Assembly: GCA_038533155.1 (NCBI GenBank)
Contig: JBCAZH010000004.1
Coordinates: forward strand, 46,838-110,837
Reading direction: 5' to 3'
DNA from: CALBPI01 sp038533155
GTDB lineage: Bacteria; Pseudomonadota; Gammaproteobacteria; Steroidobacterales; Woeseiaceae
Length of the DNA: 64,000 nt
Each line of letters opens with the position of its first letter. Position 1 is the first letter of the stretch. The position numbers and the translations under genes were made by a program. The notes beneath the pieces were generated by a model. That model had not been told where the DNA came from. It did not search any database and saw only the letters and a program-made list of their open reading frames with translations. This document shows, piece by piece, positions 33,340 through 42,525 of the stretch.

Positions 33340-35031
33340 ATGGAAGTAACAACCACAACCACCGAGTTGGCGGCGCCTGAGGTGCCGCAGGTCCGGTTGG
33401 GCACGGTATTGAAGATACCGGCCGTTCGCCAATTCATTGCGCTTCTCGGCATCGCGGCCAGTGTCGCTGCCGGTGTGACCGTATTCATGTGGTCACAATC
33501 CCCGAGCATGACACCGCTCTACGGGTCGCTCGAGGATCGCGATCGCGCGGCGGTCGTGGAAGTGCTGCGCGCGAGTGGCATCGAGCATGAGATTGATCCC
33601 GCAAGTGGCGATATCCGCGTGCCCGCGGATCAAGTTCATGACGCTCGCATGCAACTGGCAGCGCAGGGCTTGCCGCAGGGACAGGCGGCTGGCATGGAAT
33701 CGGTCGGAGACTCCAGTTTCGGCGTGAGTCAATTCATGGAGACGGCGCGTTACCAGCATGCGCTTGAGGCGGAACTCTCACGGACGATCAAATCCCTTCG
33801 ATCGGTTCGCGAGGCGCGGGTGCATTTGGCCATACCGCGTCAGTCCGCGTTTATTCGCGACCAGCAGCGACCCAGCGCTTCGGTGTTACTGCAGTTGTAC
33901 AGCGGTGCGGAGCTAGAGTCAGGGCAGGCGAAAGCGATCGTCAACTTGGTCGCAGGTTCCATCCCATCGATGGACGAAGGCGATGTCACTTTGATCGATC
34001 AATTCGGTCGCATGCTGAGCAGTAAGCCCGGCATGGAAGAGGAGGCGCTGACAACCAACCAATTCCGAATCGCGCGCAATCTTGAGCAAGAGCTGATGCG
34101 GGATGTCGAGCAGTTGCTCGCCCCCATCTTTGGTCAAGGCAGCATCCGCGCCAAAGTCGAAGTGGACATGGACTTTACGGTCAGCGAACAGACGACGGAG
34201 TCCTTCGACCCAACCAGTCAGGTCGTGCGCAGCGAACGACTGGCAGAAGAGCAGCGGCGCGCCGGGGATGATGTCGCCGCGGGTACGCCGGGCGCTATCG
34301 CCAATACCCCGCCGCAAGCGGGTGGTGTGCCTGCCGTTGAGACCGGTGAGGCCGTTCAGACGGTCGACTCGTCACGGCAAGAGCTCCGGAATTTCGAGGT
34401 CGATAAGACCATCAGTCATGTGCGCGCGCCCGTTGGAACGATCCGTCGGTTATCGGTTGCGGTTCTGATCGATGAGAGTGCGCTAATCCCGCCCGCTGAA
34501 CCGGTGGCCGAGGGCGACGAGGCGGAGGCGACCAACGATGAAGACGCGGCGACTGTGGCGCAAGTTGTCGAACCGGAAGCACTGGTAGATCTCGCTGAGG
34601 TGGAACGACTGGTGCGCGAGGCGGTGGGTTTCAATGCGGCACGTGGAGATACGGTGGCCGTATTGAGTGCACCGTTCAAGACCGTTCCTGATTTACCCGA
34701 TGATGGCGGGCCGGCCATTTGGGAAGACCCTGTGGTCCGTGAGCTTGCCAAGCAAGGCTTGGGCGTGATCTTGGCGCTTGCGCTGGCGTTCGGGTTGGTG
34801 CGACCGATGCTGAAGACAGTTGTTGAGGCACCGCCGGTCGTATCCGAAAGCATTCAGACCTTGTTGCCCGAGCCTGGTGGAAGCGTTGGCGACCCGGCGC
34901 AGCTCGAAGGTCCCACCGGGGGGCTCACCTATCAAGAGAAAGTCGCGGCAGCGAGAAACATCACGGGCCACGACCCCGCGCGCGTCGCACAAGTTGTCCG
35001 CAAGTGGATAGAGAACGATGCCGATGGATGA
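33340..35031 (+). CDS. fliF: FliF, MS-ring protein
   Basis: Membrane ring on which the flagellum is built. The 563-residue protein has two membrane segments (about 30-50 and 468-490), between them a large periplasmic part with the ring-building motifs (REARVHLAIPRQSAFIRDQQ), a variable region rich in Gly/Ala/Glu (about 310-420), and a C-terminal cytoplasmic tail that binds FliG. The tail overlaps fliG by 14 bases. Confidence 0.95.
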   Translation: MEVTTTTTELAAPEVPQVRLGTVLKIPAVRQFIALLGIAASVAAGVTVFMWSQSPSMTPLYGSLEDRDRAAVVEVLRASGIEHEIDPASGDIRVPADQVHDARMQLAAQGLPQGQAAGMESVGDSSFGVSQFMETARYQHALEAELSRTIKSLRSVREARVHLAIPRQSAFIRDQQRPSASVLLQLYSGAELESGQAKAIVNLVAGSIPSMDEGDVTLIDQFGRMLSSKPGMEEEALTTNQFRIARNLEQELMRDVEQLLAPIFGQGSIRAKVEVDMDFTVSEQTTESFDPTSQVVRSERLAEEQRRAGDDVAAGTPGAIANTPPQAGGVPAVETGEAVQTVDSSRQELRNFEVDKTISHVRAPVGTIRRLSVAVLIDESALIPPAEPVAEGDEAEATNDEDAATVAQVVEPEALVDLAEVERLVREAVGFNAARGDTVAVLSAPFKTVPDLPDDGGPAIWEDPVVRELAKQGLGVILALALAFGLVRPMLKTVVEAPPVVSESIQTLLPEPGGSVGDPAQLEGPTGGLTYQEKVAAARNITGHDPARVAQVVRKWIENDADG

Positions 35032-36022
35032 CGACTTCGGCGGAACGGAACGCGCAGCCATCTTGTTGATGTCACTCGGTGAAGAGGAGGCATCGCAAGT
35101 GCTCAAGCACATGAGTGCGAAAGAGGTTCAGTCGTTGGGGCTGGCGATGGCGGGGTTGAAGAATGTCACCCGCGACACCGCAGATGATGTGCTGTCCGAG
35201 TTCGTCACGACTGTCGATGACGAGACCTCGTTCGGGATCGGCGTCGAGGACTATATTCGAAAAGTCCTCACCAATGCGTTCGGAGCGAGCAAGGCGGATG
35301 CCTTTATTGAACGTATCTTGGGCGGTGACAATGCGGACGGATTCGAAGTACTGAAGTGGATGAGCGGTCCGGCGATCGCACAGTTGTTGTCGGACGAGCA
35401 TCCACAGATTATCGCGATCGTACTGTCGTATCTCGACCCCGAACAATCTGCTGAAGTTGTTCAGCTTTTGGAGCCAGAACTGCGCGCCGAAGTCGTTATG
35501 CGAATCGCGAAGCTGGATGATGTTCAACAGAGCGCGCTCGCGGAAATCGAGACCTTGATTGCGGCTAAGTCGTCAACGATCGATCTGGCGAGATCTGCAA
35601 AGGTCGGTGGTGATCGGGTCGCAGCGAATATCGTGAACGCGCTACCGAACGCCGATAGCGAAGCGATCTTGGATGAAATCAACAAAGACAACGCAGAGCT
35701 AGGCTCACGAATCTCGGAGATGATGTTCGTTTTCGAGAGCCTGCTCAACGTCGACGATCGGGGCATTCAAACGTTGCTGCGCGAGGTCTCGAACGATCAA
35801 CTCGTCGTTGCGCTCAAAGGCGCAGACGCGGCGGTACGCAAGAAACTTCTGGGCAATATGTCCAAGCGTGCTGCGGCACTGCTTGAGGAAGACATGGAAG
35901 CGCGTGGGCCCATGAAGCTGGCCGATGTCGAAGAGGCTCAAAAAGAAATTCTTGAGGTCGCTCGACGCATGGCGGACGCCGGCGACATCAACCTTGGCGA
36001 TAGCGACGAAGAGTATGTCTGA
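35018..36022 (+). CDS. fliG: FliG, rotor switch protein
   Basis: Rotor component that meets the stator and sets direction with FliM and FliN. The 334-residue protein has the N-terminal FliF-binding part (ERAAILLMSLGEEEASQVLK), the middle ARM part (LLSDEHPQIIAIVLSYLDPE) and the C-terminal torque helix with alternating charges (RAAALLEEDMEARGPMKLAD). The ATG reads MPMDDDFGG inside the end of fliF. Confidence 0.96.
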   Translation: MPMDDDFGGTERAAILLMSLGEEEASQVLKHMSAKEVQSLGLAMAGLKNVTRDTADDVLSEFVTTVDDETSFGIGVEDYIRKVLTNAFGASKADAFIERILGGDNADGFEVLKWMSGPAIAQLLSDEHPQIIAIVLSYLDPEQSAEVVQLLEPELRAEVVMRIAKLDDVQQSALAEIETLIAAKSSTIDLARSAKVGGDRVAANIVNALPNADSEAILDEINKDNAELGSRISEMMFVFESLLNVDDRGIQTLLREVSNDQLVVALKGADAAVRKKLLGNMSKRAAALLEEDMEARGPMKLADVEEAQKEILEVARRMADAGDINLGDSDEEYV

Positions 36023-36620
36023 TCCCGCACCGGACAATCTGTGGGATCCGCCTGCATTTCCGGCACCTGAGTCGATGCCAACCGCGGCCGAGCTTGAGTC
36101 CCTGCAGCAGTCCGCCTTCGAAGAAGCTTACGAGGCGGGTTTGAAAGAAGGGCAAGCGACCGGTCACGCCGAGGGCCTCGCCAAGGCGGACGAAGAAATC
36201 ACTGCGCGGCGAGAGCTTCTGGAGAATGCACTGAACGCGCTATCAGCGCCGTTGGATGCGCTCGAAGAGACGCTGGAGCAGCAGATGCTTCAAATGGTGA
36301 CGCAACTCGTCGGCAGGCTATTTCGGCGCCAACTCGCGTTGGACCCGGATAGCATAGTCGGGTTGGTCCGTGAGTCTGTGGCGTTGTTGCCAGCCGCTGC
36401 ATCCACGGTTGTTGTGCACGTGCATCCCGATGATGCCAACCGCCTACGAGAGTTAAACGTCGGTGGCGACAGCGAGCAGCAACGTTGGCAGCTTGTTGAG
36501 GATCCTTCTTTGTTGCGCGGCGGTTGTCGGGTAACAAGCGGCGCTTCCGAAGTCGATGCACGGGTTCAAGCTCGAATCGACCAACTGGCGACACAGATGC
36601 TCGGAGATGATCGGTTGTGA
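36015..36620 (+). CDS. fliH: FliH, export ATPase regulator
   Basis: Stator-like partner that ties the FliI ATPase to the C ring and export gate. The 201-residue protein has the FliH repeat-like segment with glycines every four residues (AYEAGLKEGQATGHAEGLA, about 38-56), a helical middle and a C-terminal domain (SLLRGGCRVTSGASEVDARV). The start reading MSDPAPDN overlaps fliG by eight bases. Its stop overlaps the fliI GTG. Confidence 0.92.
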   Translation: MSDPAPDNLWDPPAFPAPESMPTAAELESLQQSAFEEAYEAGLKEGQATGHAEGLAKADEEITARRELLENALNALSAPLDALEETLEQQMLQMVTQLVGRLFRRQLALDPDSIVGLVRESVALLPAAASTVVVHVHPDDANRLRELNVGGDSEQQRWQLVEDPSLLRGGCRVTSGASEVDARVQARIDQLATQMLGDDRL

Positions 36621-37990
36621 GTACTGCGTCGGAGCGTTTACAGGCGCAACTTGCGAAGCGCCTGGAAACTGCCTTCTCTGAGGTCGCCGAACGTCCATCG
36701 TTGGTTGTGGCGGGTTTATTGCGTCGCACCGTTGGACTCACGCTTGAAGCGGAGGGGTGCAGCGCCGCAGTCGGAACGCAGTGCGATGTCATCGGTGCTG
36801 ACGGACACAGGATCAGCGCTGAAGTTGTAGGTTTCGCCGGAGATCGACTGTTCCTGATGCCAACCAGCAATGTGCAAGGCATCGCGCCCAACGCACGCGT
36901 TACGCCGATCAGTGCTCGAGAACGCATTCCACTTGGCGAGCAAATGCTCGGTCGGGTTCTTGATGGCAATGGGCGTCCGTTGGATCAAGGGCCCCCGATC
37001 CGAAGTACCGAGTACGCGGACCTCAATCCACAACCGATTAATCCACTACAACGTCAGCCTATTCAGGAGCCGTTGGATGTCGGTATTCGGGCGATCAACG
37101 CGCTGCTGCCGATAGGGCGTGGACAACGGCTCGGCCTGTTTGCAGGCAGTGGTGTCGGCAAGAGTGTCCTGCTTGGCATGATGACCCGATTTACCGAGGC
37201 AGATGTGGTTGTCGTGGGCCTGATCGGCGAGCGCGGGCGCGAGGTCAAAGAGTTTGTCGATCACACACTGGGCGCCTCAGGGCTGCAACGCGCCGTGGTG
37301 ATTGCCTGTCCAGCCGATGAGACCCCGCTGATGCGCTTGCAAGGCGCGTCGCTCGCAACGGCGGTCGCCGAACATTTTCGTGATCAAGGAAAGCGCGTAC
37401 TTTTGTTAATGGACTCGTTGACTCGATACGCTCAAGCGCAACGTGAGATTGCGCTTGCAATCGGTGAACCGCCTGCCACCAAAGGCTACCCACCTTCGGT
37501 ATTCGCAAAGCTCCCGCAATTGGTTGAACGCGCAGGCAACGGGGCCAGTGGCTCGGGATCGATTACGGCGATCTATACAGTGCTTGCGGAGGGTGACGAC
37601 CAGAACGACCCAATCGTCGATGCGGCACGTGCCATTCTCGATGGTCATATTGTTCTGTCGAGAACACTCGCCGACGCCGGACACTACCCTGCGATCGACA
37701 TCGAGGCTTCGGTCAGTCGCGCAACGTTGCAGCTCACGACAGCCGATACGCGTGAACAGATCCTCGCGCTGCGCAAGAGCTATGGTCTGTATCAAGAGAA
37801 TCGCGATCTACTGTCGATCGGCGCTTACCAGGCGGGTAACAATCATGAGGCAGATCGAGCTATCGCTTTATGGCCGTCATTGCAACTGTTCCTACAGCAA
37901 GGTGCCGATACGCCGGTGAACCGAGCGCAGAGTCTTGAAGCGCTAGAGCAGTTGGTCGAACTCACTGATGTCGAGGCGAGCTCGGCGTGA
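36617..37990 (+). CDS. fliI: FliI, flagellar export ATPase
   Basis: Hexameric ATPase of the type III export apparatus, related to F1-beta. The 457-residue protein has Walker A AGSGVGKS (176-183), the following DERRGREV-type segment as GERGREVKEF, the Walker B region VLLLMDSLTRYAQAQREI and the ATPase signature PSVFAKLPQLVERAGN. The start is GTG in a GTGA overlap with fliH; the end overlaps fliJ the same way. Confidence 0.96.
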   Translation: MSTASERLQAQLAKRLETAFSEVAERPSLVVAGLLRRTVGLTLEAEGCSAAVGTQCDVIGADGHRISAEVVGFAGDRLFLMPTSNVQGIAPNARVTPISARERIPLGEQMLGRVLDGNGRPLDQGPPIRSTEYADLNPQPINPLQRQPIQEPLDVGIRAINALLPIGRGQRLGLFAGSGVGKSVLLGMMTRFTEADVVVVGLIGERGREVKEFVDHTLGASGLQRAVVIACPADETPLMRLQGASLATAVAEHFRDQGKRVLLLMDSLTRYAQAQREIALAIGEPPATKGYPPSVFAKLPQLVERAGNGASGSGSITAIYTVLAEGDDQNDPIVDAARAILDGHIVLSRTLADAGHYPAIDIEASVSRATLQLTTADTREQILALRKSYGLYQENRDLLSIGAYQAGNNHEADRAIALWPSLQLFLQQGADTPVNRAQSLEALEQLVELTDVEASSA

Positions 37991-38436
37991 GTCGGGGAAA
38001 TCGGATTCAGCGATTGAGCCCAGTGCGGCGTGTTGCGGAACGCAAGGAACAAGACGCGGCAACAGCACTCGCAGACACCATTCGTGAACTTCGCGAGGCA
38101 GAGGGCACGCTCGCGCAATTGGTGCAGTATCGAGCCGGCTACGTTCGGGATGATCAGCGCACCCGTGTGGATGCCTTACAGTGGCAGGACTACAGCGCCT
38201 TTATCTCAAAGCTTGATCGCGCGATCGGCGGTCAACAAGCGGTGATCGAGGACCAGCGCCAGCGAGTCGCGGTCGCACGCGCAGCCTGGCAAGCGGCGCA
38301 TGCCCGTGTAGCTGCTTTGGCGAAACTCACGCAGAAGCTCCAGGCGGCTAACCGTCAGGTCGCCGAACGGCGTGCACAACGCGAGCTGGATGAACGATCA
38401 CATCAGCGTTCCGCACCAACACCTTTCGGTCACTAA
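37987..38436 (+). CDS. fliJ: FliJ, export apparatus central stalk protein
   Basis: A 149-residue coiled-coil protein (two long helices, about 10-60 and 70-140) that acts like the gamma stalk of FliI. Sequence conservation is low; the call uses size, heptads (REAEGTLAQLVQYRAGYV) and its place after fliI with a four-base GTGA overlap. Last gene before the fliK promoter. Confidence 0.88.
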   Translation: MSRGNRIQRLSPVRRVAERKEQDAATALADTIRELREAEGTLAQLVQYRAGYVRDDQRTRVDALQWQDYSAFISKLDRAIGGQQAVIEDQRQRVAVARAAWQAAHARVAALAKLTQKLQAANRQVAERRAQRELDERSHQRSAPTPFGH

Positions 38437-38444
38437 GCCGAAAT

Positions 38445-38459
38445 TGGCACAGTTGCTGC
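38445..38459 (+). promoter_or_regulatory. Sigma-54 promoter of fliK
   Basis: TGGCAC-AGTTG-CTGC has exact GG-N10-GC spacing, a perfect -24 box and one mismatch at -12. It lies nine bases after fliJ and 70 bases before fliK. fliK may thus be expressed apart from fliE-fliJ. Confidence 0.65.
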
Positions 38460-38528
38460 AACTACCCTCAGTACAGTTCAAAACCCGCACTCCCTACATA
38501 GTGTTTGCGGACCTGAAGGTAGTAGATT

Positions 38529-39902
38529 ATGAGCACGACAACGCCGTTCTTGCTGGCGACGAGCAGCCTCGCCGATACATCGCTAACGCCTGTAAACAAA
38601 GGGCAAAACAGGTCTCTGTTGCTAACGACCGGTGATCAATCCGATGTCGACACAGTCGTCGAACAGGTGCTTGGATTCGCGACAGAGCTTTTGGAGGCTT
38701 CTGAACAGTTAGGCAAGAGTCTGCCGGTGTCCGGCAAGACGTTGCCGCTTGATACGGCACTAGAGGCAGACTCGGAAGCCGACTCGGAAACTGTGTTGCC
38801 GGTCGCGGTTCCTCTGCCGCTGGTGGATGAACTTGAGACGCTGCGGTTGAAGCCAACCACAGATGCCCCCGTGCTACCGATTCGCGACGCATCTGCCAAT
38901 AGCGCACCACCGACGCCAACCGATTCTGAACTGGAGATCGATTTGCCGGTAGCACAGGCACTGAATCAGAAGGACACGCCTCCCACGTTCACCCAATCAG
39001 CAACGCTGGCATCGCTGACTGAGCCGCAACGTTTGGCACCACTCGGCATAGAACCCCGCGAGTCGCTCGTGAAAACTGCAGCACCGAGTCGCTCAGCTGC
39101 ACTCAATACCATTGAGTCGCAAGCGGTCCCGCGTGAGAGTATCAAAGTCCCCGGACAAGCCACGAGGGTGCCAGCACCGCCACTCACGTCTTTGACTCAA
39201 CCGGTGACTGAACCACCGCCGACAGTGCCTAGCGAACAAACCACTCAGTTGACCCAACTGAGTGACCGTTTCGAGTCGCTGAGGGTCGCTGTTGAAACCG
39301 ACTCAACCTTCCGTGTCGATCCGACCAACCGTGCGGTCGTTCGCGGCGCATCGTTACAGACGTTGTTGCCGTTAGCACAATTTGATGTCGCAACGCCGAC
39401 CGGTTTTGTTGCGCCGACAGTCGGCGGAGCCACGCCTGCATTGCCCACTCTGAGTTTGTCCACGCCGATCGTCGCGGCGGATGGCACACTCGAACCTCAG
39501 TGGGGCCAAGAGTTCGCTGAGCGTGTCGGTTGGGTTGTGAATGCGAAAGTTCCTAAAGCCCAACTTCGCCTGCATCCCGAGAGTCTTGGTCCGATTGAAC
39601 TGACCATTGAGGCAGATGATCAACTCGCCCGAGTCCAGTTCGCGGCGGCCCATCCGTTGACCCGGGAGGCCATAGAGCAATCACTGCCGAAACTGCGGGC
39701 CATGCTGGAGCAGCATGGACTCTCGCTGGACCAAGCGGATATCTCAGGATTTGACCGATCTCAACAGGACGAAAGCGCAGCGAGCGAGACGCTGTCGACC
39801 GCGGAATCCAACGCAATCGACGAAACAGCGAGCGCCGAAACGTCGGTCGAGGTAGGGCTGAGTTACCCGTTACGACGCGGTTTGATCGATACGTATGTCT
39901 GA
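38529..39902 (+). CDS. fliK: FliK, hook-length control protein
   Basis: Secreted molecular ruler that stops hook growth and switches export to filament proteins through FlhB. The 457-residue protein has a long, Pro/Thr/Ser-rich low-complexity part (about 1-320) and the conserved C-terminal domain (AQLRLHPESLGPIELTIEAD then PKLRAMLEQHGLSLDQADIS, about 340-415). The ruler part is too loose to align, which is normal. It has its own sigma-54 promoter upstream and a hairpin after its stop. Confidence 0.92.
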   Translation: MSTTTPFLLATSSLADTSLTPVNKGQNRSLLLTTGDQSDVDTVVEQVLGFATELLEASEQLGKSLPVSGKTLPLDTALEADSEADSETVLPVAVPLPLVDELETLRLKPTTDAPVLPIRDASANSAPPTPTDSELEIDLPVAQALNQKDTPPTFTQSATLASLTEPQRLAPLGIEPRESLVKTAAPSRSAALNTIESQAVPRESIKVPGQATRVPAPPLTSLTQPVTEPPPTVPSEQTTQLTQLSDRFESLRVAVETDSTFRVDPTNRAVVRGASLQTLLPLAQFDVATPTGFVAPTVGGATPALPTLSLSTPIVAADGTLEPQWGQEFAERVGWVVNAKVPKAQLRLHPESLGPIELTIEADDQLARVQFAAAHPLTREAIEQSLPKLRAMLEQHGLSLDQADISGFDRSQQDESAASETLSTAESNAIDETASAETSVEVGLSYPLRRGLIDTYV

Positions 39903-39934
39903 TTCTTGACGGCTTGGACCGATCCTCGGTTCGA

Positions 39935-39952
39935 CCGCCAGATTTCTGGCGG
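39935..39952. repeat. Hairpin downstream of fliK
   Basis: CCGCCAGA, two bases, TCTGGCGG: eight perfect pairs 33 bases after the fliK stop. No T tract follows directly (CTCTTTT is 15 bases away). It may be a weak terminator or protect the fliK 3' end before the fliL promoter. Confidence 0.45.
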
Positions 39953-40004
39953 GGTCTGTCGTGCCTCTTTTGTAAGGTGTTGAAAAAGTAACGAAAAATT
40001 TTGC

Positions 40005-40019
40005 TGGCACACCTCTTGC
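40005..40019 (+). promoter_or_regulatory. Sigma-54 promoter of fliL-fliR/flhB operon
   Basis: TGGCAC-ACCTC-TTGC is a perfect match to the -24/-12 consensus with GG-N10-GC spacing. It ends 44 bases before the fliL ATG. Confidence 0.88.
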
Positions 40020-40063
40020 TTTGAGCTCTCTGTGATTCAACGCCAGTTGCACAGGGAGTGACC

Positions 40064-40552
40064 ATGGCTGACAACGATGCCGAGGAAGGCAAAAAAGGCG
40101 GTAACAAGCTTGTAATGATCATCGGTGCGGTCGTCTTGCTGGCGGGCGGCGCAGGGGGTGCGTACTTCCTGACCAAACCCGATCCCGCAGCCGAAGCCGC
40201 GGACGCGGAGCCCGCAGAGGCGCCGCCGAAAGAGGCGATTTACCACGGGATTCACCCACCGCTTCTTGTGAACTTTCTCGACGAGCGCGGCAAAGGCAGG
40301 TTTCTGCAGGTTTCCCTCGAAGTCATGACCCGCGAGCAGCAAGTGATCGAGGACATCAAGACTCATACACCCGTCATCCGAAACAACCTGATTCTTGCTT
40401 ACGGTGATGTCAGCTATGACCAAGTGACAACGCGCGAGGGCAAGCAAGTCATGCTTGAAGAAGCCTTGGCTGAGATCAACGGTGTCCTTGAGGCTGAAAC
40501 CGGTGAAGCCGGCGTGGAGGCCGTCTATTTTACCAACGTGGTGGTGCAGTAG
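40064..40552 (+). CDS. fliL: FliL, stator-associated membrane protein
   Basis: Single-pass inner membrane protein that surrounds and supports stator units. The 162-residue protein has a charged N-terminus, one membrane segment (about 14-34), an Ala/Glu/Pro linker and a periplasmic domain (IHPPLLVNFLDERGKGRFLQ then VRNNLILAYGDVSYDQV-like). The ATG at 40064 follows AGGGAGTG; a GTG two codons earlier overlaps the ribosome site. First gene of the operon; its TAG shares a base with the fliM GTG. Confidence 0.93.
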   Translation: MADNDAEEGKKGGNKLVMIIGAVVLLAGGAGGAYFLTKPDPAAEAADAEPAEAPPKEAIYHGIHPPLLVNFLDERGKGRFLQVSLEVMTREQQVIEDIKTHTPVIRNNLILAYGDVSYDQVTTREGKQVMLEEALAEINGVLEAETGEAGVEAVYFTNVVVQ

Positions 40553-41625
40553 TGGCTGAGGACTCCGAACTGCCGGAGACTTCCGCGGATGAAGCGGCGG
40601 TCGACGCCGAGTCAGCAGAAGCAGAGTCTGGCGAGGCGCTGCTCAGCGATGACGAAAAGGATGCGTTGCTGGCGGGGGTCGCGGATGGCGCTGTCGTCGG
40701 CGGTGAGGGCATGGACGCCCGCACAATCACGCCGTTCGTGTTGCGACCCGACGCGTACATTAACTACGGTAGCTATCCAGTGCTTCAGCAGGTCTGCGGC
40801 AAGGTCGCTAAGCGTCTCGCGCAGCGCTGGTCGAAGTTGGTTCAAGGGTCGGTTTCGATCTCATCGCAGGATCTCTATACAGCGACCTACACCCAAGCGG
40901 TCGAGCGGCTTCGGGCGCCCATCTTGTCGTTTCGTATGAATCTTTCGCCACTTCCCGGCCACTCTGTTGTGGTTGTCGACAATCCATTGTTGGCCGCTTT
41001 GGTGGAGGGGTTTTTCGGGTTCAGCGCAGACGAAAGCGCAGAGAGCACCGAAGAAACGCCGGCGCCCGCGCTGCAGATTCGCGAACAGTTCACCCGCGGC
41101 GAGTATCGAGTGGCGGAGCTCGCGTTATCCGAATTGTGCGAAGTTCAAAATGAGGCCTGGGAGAAAGTTCATCCGATACAGGCAAGCGTCGCCGGTAGCG
41201 AGACGGATCCGACCGTTGGTATGGGTCTTGAGCCCAAGGACGCGGTCGTTGTGGCGCGATTCACAGTCGAAGCACCGGGTGGCGCTGGCTCTCTTTTCTG
41301 GTTTCTACCGGCCAGTCAGATCGCACCGATTGCTGATGACTTAGAGGGTGCGACCAATGCGCGCCCCGTGCAACCTGATCCTGCCTGGTACCCGTTGTGG
41401 CGCGCGCACCTGCTCGATATCGATGTCGATGCAACGGCGACGGTGGGCACTATGACACTCAGTCTGCGCAAGGTTGTCGCGCTGTCGCCGGGGGATCTCA
41501 TTCCGCTGAGCGGACCGGATAGGGCGCGCCTCAGTGTCGGGCGAACGCAGTGTGCACAAGGTGCGTTCGGCCGCTTGGAAGCGGTCAATGCATTTCAACT
41601 GAGCGCGTGGTGTAAGACCACCTAA
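40552..41625 (+). CDS. fliM: FliM, flagellar switch protein
   Basis: C-ring protein that binds phospho-CheY and, with FliG and FliN, sets rotation. The 357-residue protein has an acidic N-terminal leader of about 28 residues, then the CheY-binding peptide LLSDDEKDALLAGV, a middle domain (VLQQVCGKVAKRLAQRWSKL) and a C-terminal SpoA domain (LSLRKVVALSPGDLIPL). The N-terminal leader and the middle domain are more diverged than usual, but order and length fit. GTG start. Confidence 0.9.
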   Translation: MAEDSELPETSADEAAVDAESAEAESGEALLSDDEKDALLAGVADGAVVGGEGMDARTITPFVLRPDAYINYGSYPVLQQVCGKVAKRLAQRWSKLVQGSVSISSQDLYTATYTQAVERLRAPILSFRMNLSPLPGHSVVVVDNPLLAALVEGFFGFSADESAESTEETPAPALQIREQFTRGEYRVAELALSELCEVQNEAWEKVHPIQASVAGSETDPTVGMGLEPKDAVVVARFTVEAPGGAGSLFWFLPASQIAPIADDLEGATNARPVQPDPAWYPLWRAHLLDIDVDATATVGTMTLSLRKVVALSPGDLIPLSGPDRARLSVGRTQCAQGAFGRLEAVNAFQLSAWCKTT

Positions 41626-41653
41626 CAATTCATGAAGGCAAGGAAGTCGTTCG

Positions 41654-42019
41654 ATGAGTGAAGAAGCAGTCGAAGCTGGTGTTGAAGCCAGTGAGTCCGG
41701 TGACGAGCGTTACGAGCCAGAAGCGATGGAGGCTGGCAATGCGAGCAGCGGACAGGCGGATGTCAATCTTGAACTGGTACTGGATGTACAAGTCTCTCTT
41801 TCGTTGCGTGTCGGGCAAACCAGTATCTCCATTCGCGATCTTGTGAGTTTGGCAGAAGGGTCGGTCGTTGCGCTGGATCGCCCGGCGACCGAACCACTCG
41901 ATGTGATGGTCAATGGAACGCTGGTGGCGCACGGTGAAATTGTGGTCGTTGACGGACAATTCGGGGTTCGCCTGACCGACGTCATCAGTCCTGCCGAGCG
42001 CATCAAGACGCTGGCTTGA
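41654..42019 (+). CDS. fliN: FliN, flagellar switch protein
   Basis: Lower C-ring protein with a SpoA fold. The 121-residue protein has an acidic N-terminus (1-38) and the conserved domain LVLDVQVSLSLRVGQTSISI, SLAEGSVVALDRPATEPLDV and ending FGVRLTDVISPAERIKTL. AAGGAAG stands before the ATG. fliO begins three bases after the stop. Confidence 0.95.
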   Translation: MSEEAVEAGVEASESGDERYEPEAMEAGNASSGQADVNLELVLDVQVSLSLRVGQTSISIRDLVSLAEGSVVALDRPATEPLDVMVNGTLVAHGEIVVVDGQFGVRLTDVISPAERIKTLA

Positions 42020-42022
42020 GAC

Positions 42023-42525
42023 ATGGGCGGACTACCCCTTTTCGGATTGGCTGCNNNNNNNNNNNNNNNNNNNNNNNNNNNNNNNNNNNNNNNNNNNNNN
42101 NNNNNNNNNNNNNNNNNNNNNNNNNNNNNNNNNNNNNNNNNNNNNNNNNNNNNNTGGCTGCTGAGTCGCAAGCGGGCGCTCTGACCGCCTCGCTGCCCAG
42201 CGGCGCATCGATTGTCGCGAACCTCGCCATGGTGCTGTTGGCGATTGTTGTTGCGGCGTGGTTAGTGTCGAGGTTGCGCCGCCAGGGTGCTAGCGACTCC
42301 GGCGGAATTCGGGTTGTCGCGTCCTGTGCATTGTCTCACCGCGATCGCGTTGTTGTGATGGCGATCGGCGATGAGCAGATTGTCGTTGGCGTCAGCGGGC
42401 AATCTATGGTGCGGCTACATGAGTTAGCTGAGCCGCTACCCGAGCGTGACACCAGCGCATCACATGCATTCGCGAACAAGCTCAAACGACTGCGTGAGCG
42501 CGCGACGGACGGTGGGTCGGAATGA
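42023..42525 (+). CDS. fliO: FliO, export gate assembly protein (interrupted by an assembly gap)
   Basis: FliO helps assemble the FliP ring of the export gate. Before the gap the ATG reads MGGLPLFGLA; after it the protein continues with a membrane segment (ANLAMVLLAIVVAAWLVSRL) and a cytoplasmic domain with IRVVASCALSHRDRVVVMAI and QIVVGVSG, which are FliO features. The last seven bases before the N run (TGGCTGC) equal the first seven after it; merging them joins both halves in frame, giving about 130 residues, a normal FliO length. Its TGA overlaps the fliP ATG. Coordinates include the 100 N. Confidence 0.85.
42055..42154. other. Assembly gap (100 N) inside fliO
   Basis: One hundred N, the conventional filler for a scaffold gap of unknown size. 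Both flanks carry TGGCTGC at the edge, so the true gap may be zero or negative. Confidence 0.99.

Noticed and set aside
36199..36969. A 256-codon frame antisense to fliH and fliI
   Set aside because: Overlaps the strongly supported fliH-fliI junction and shows no recognisable features.
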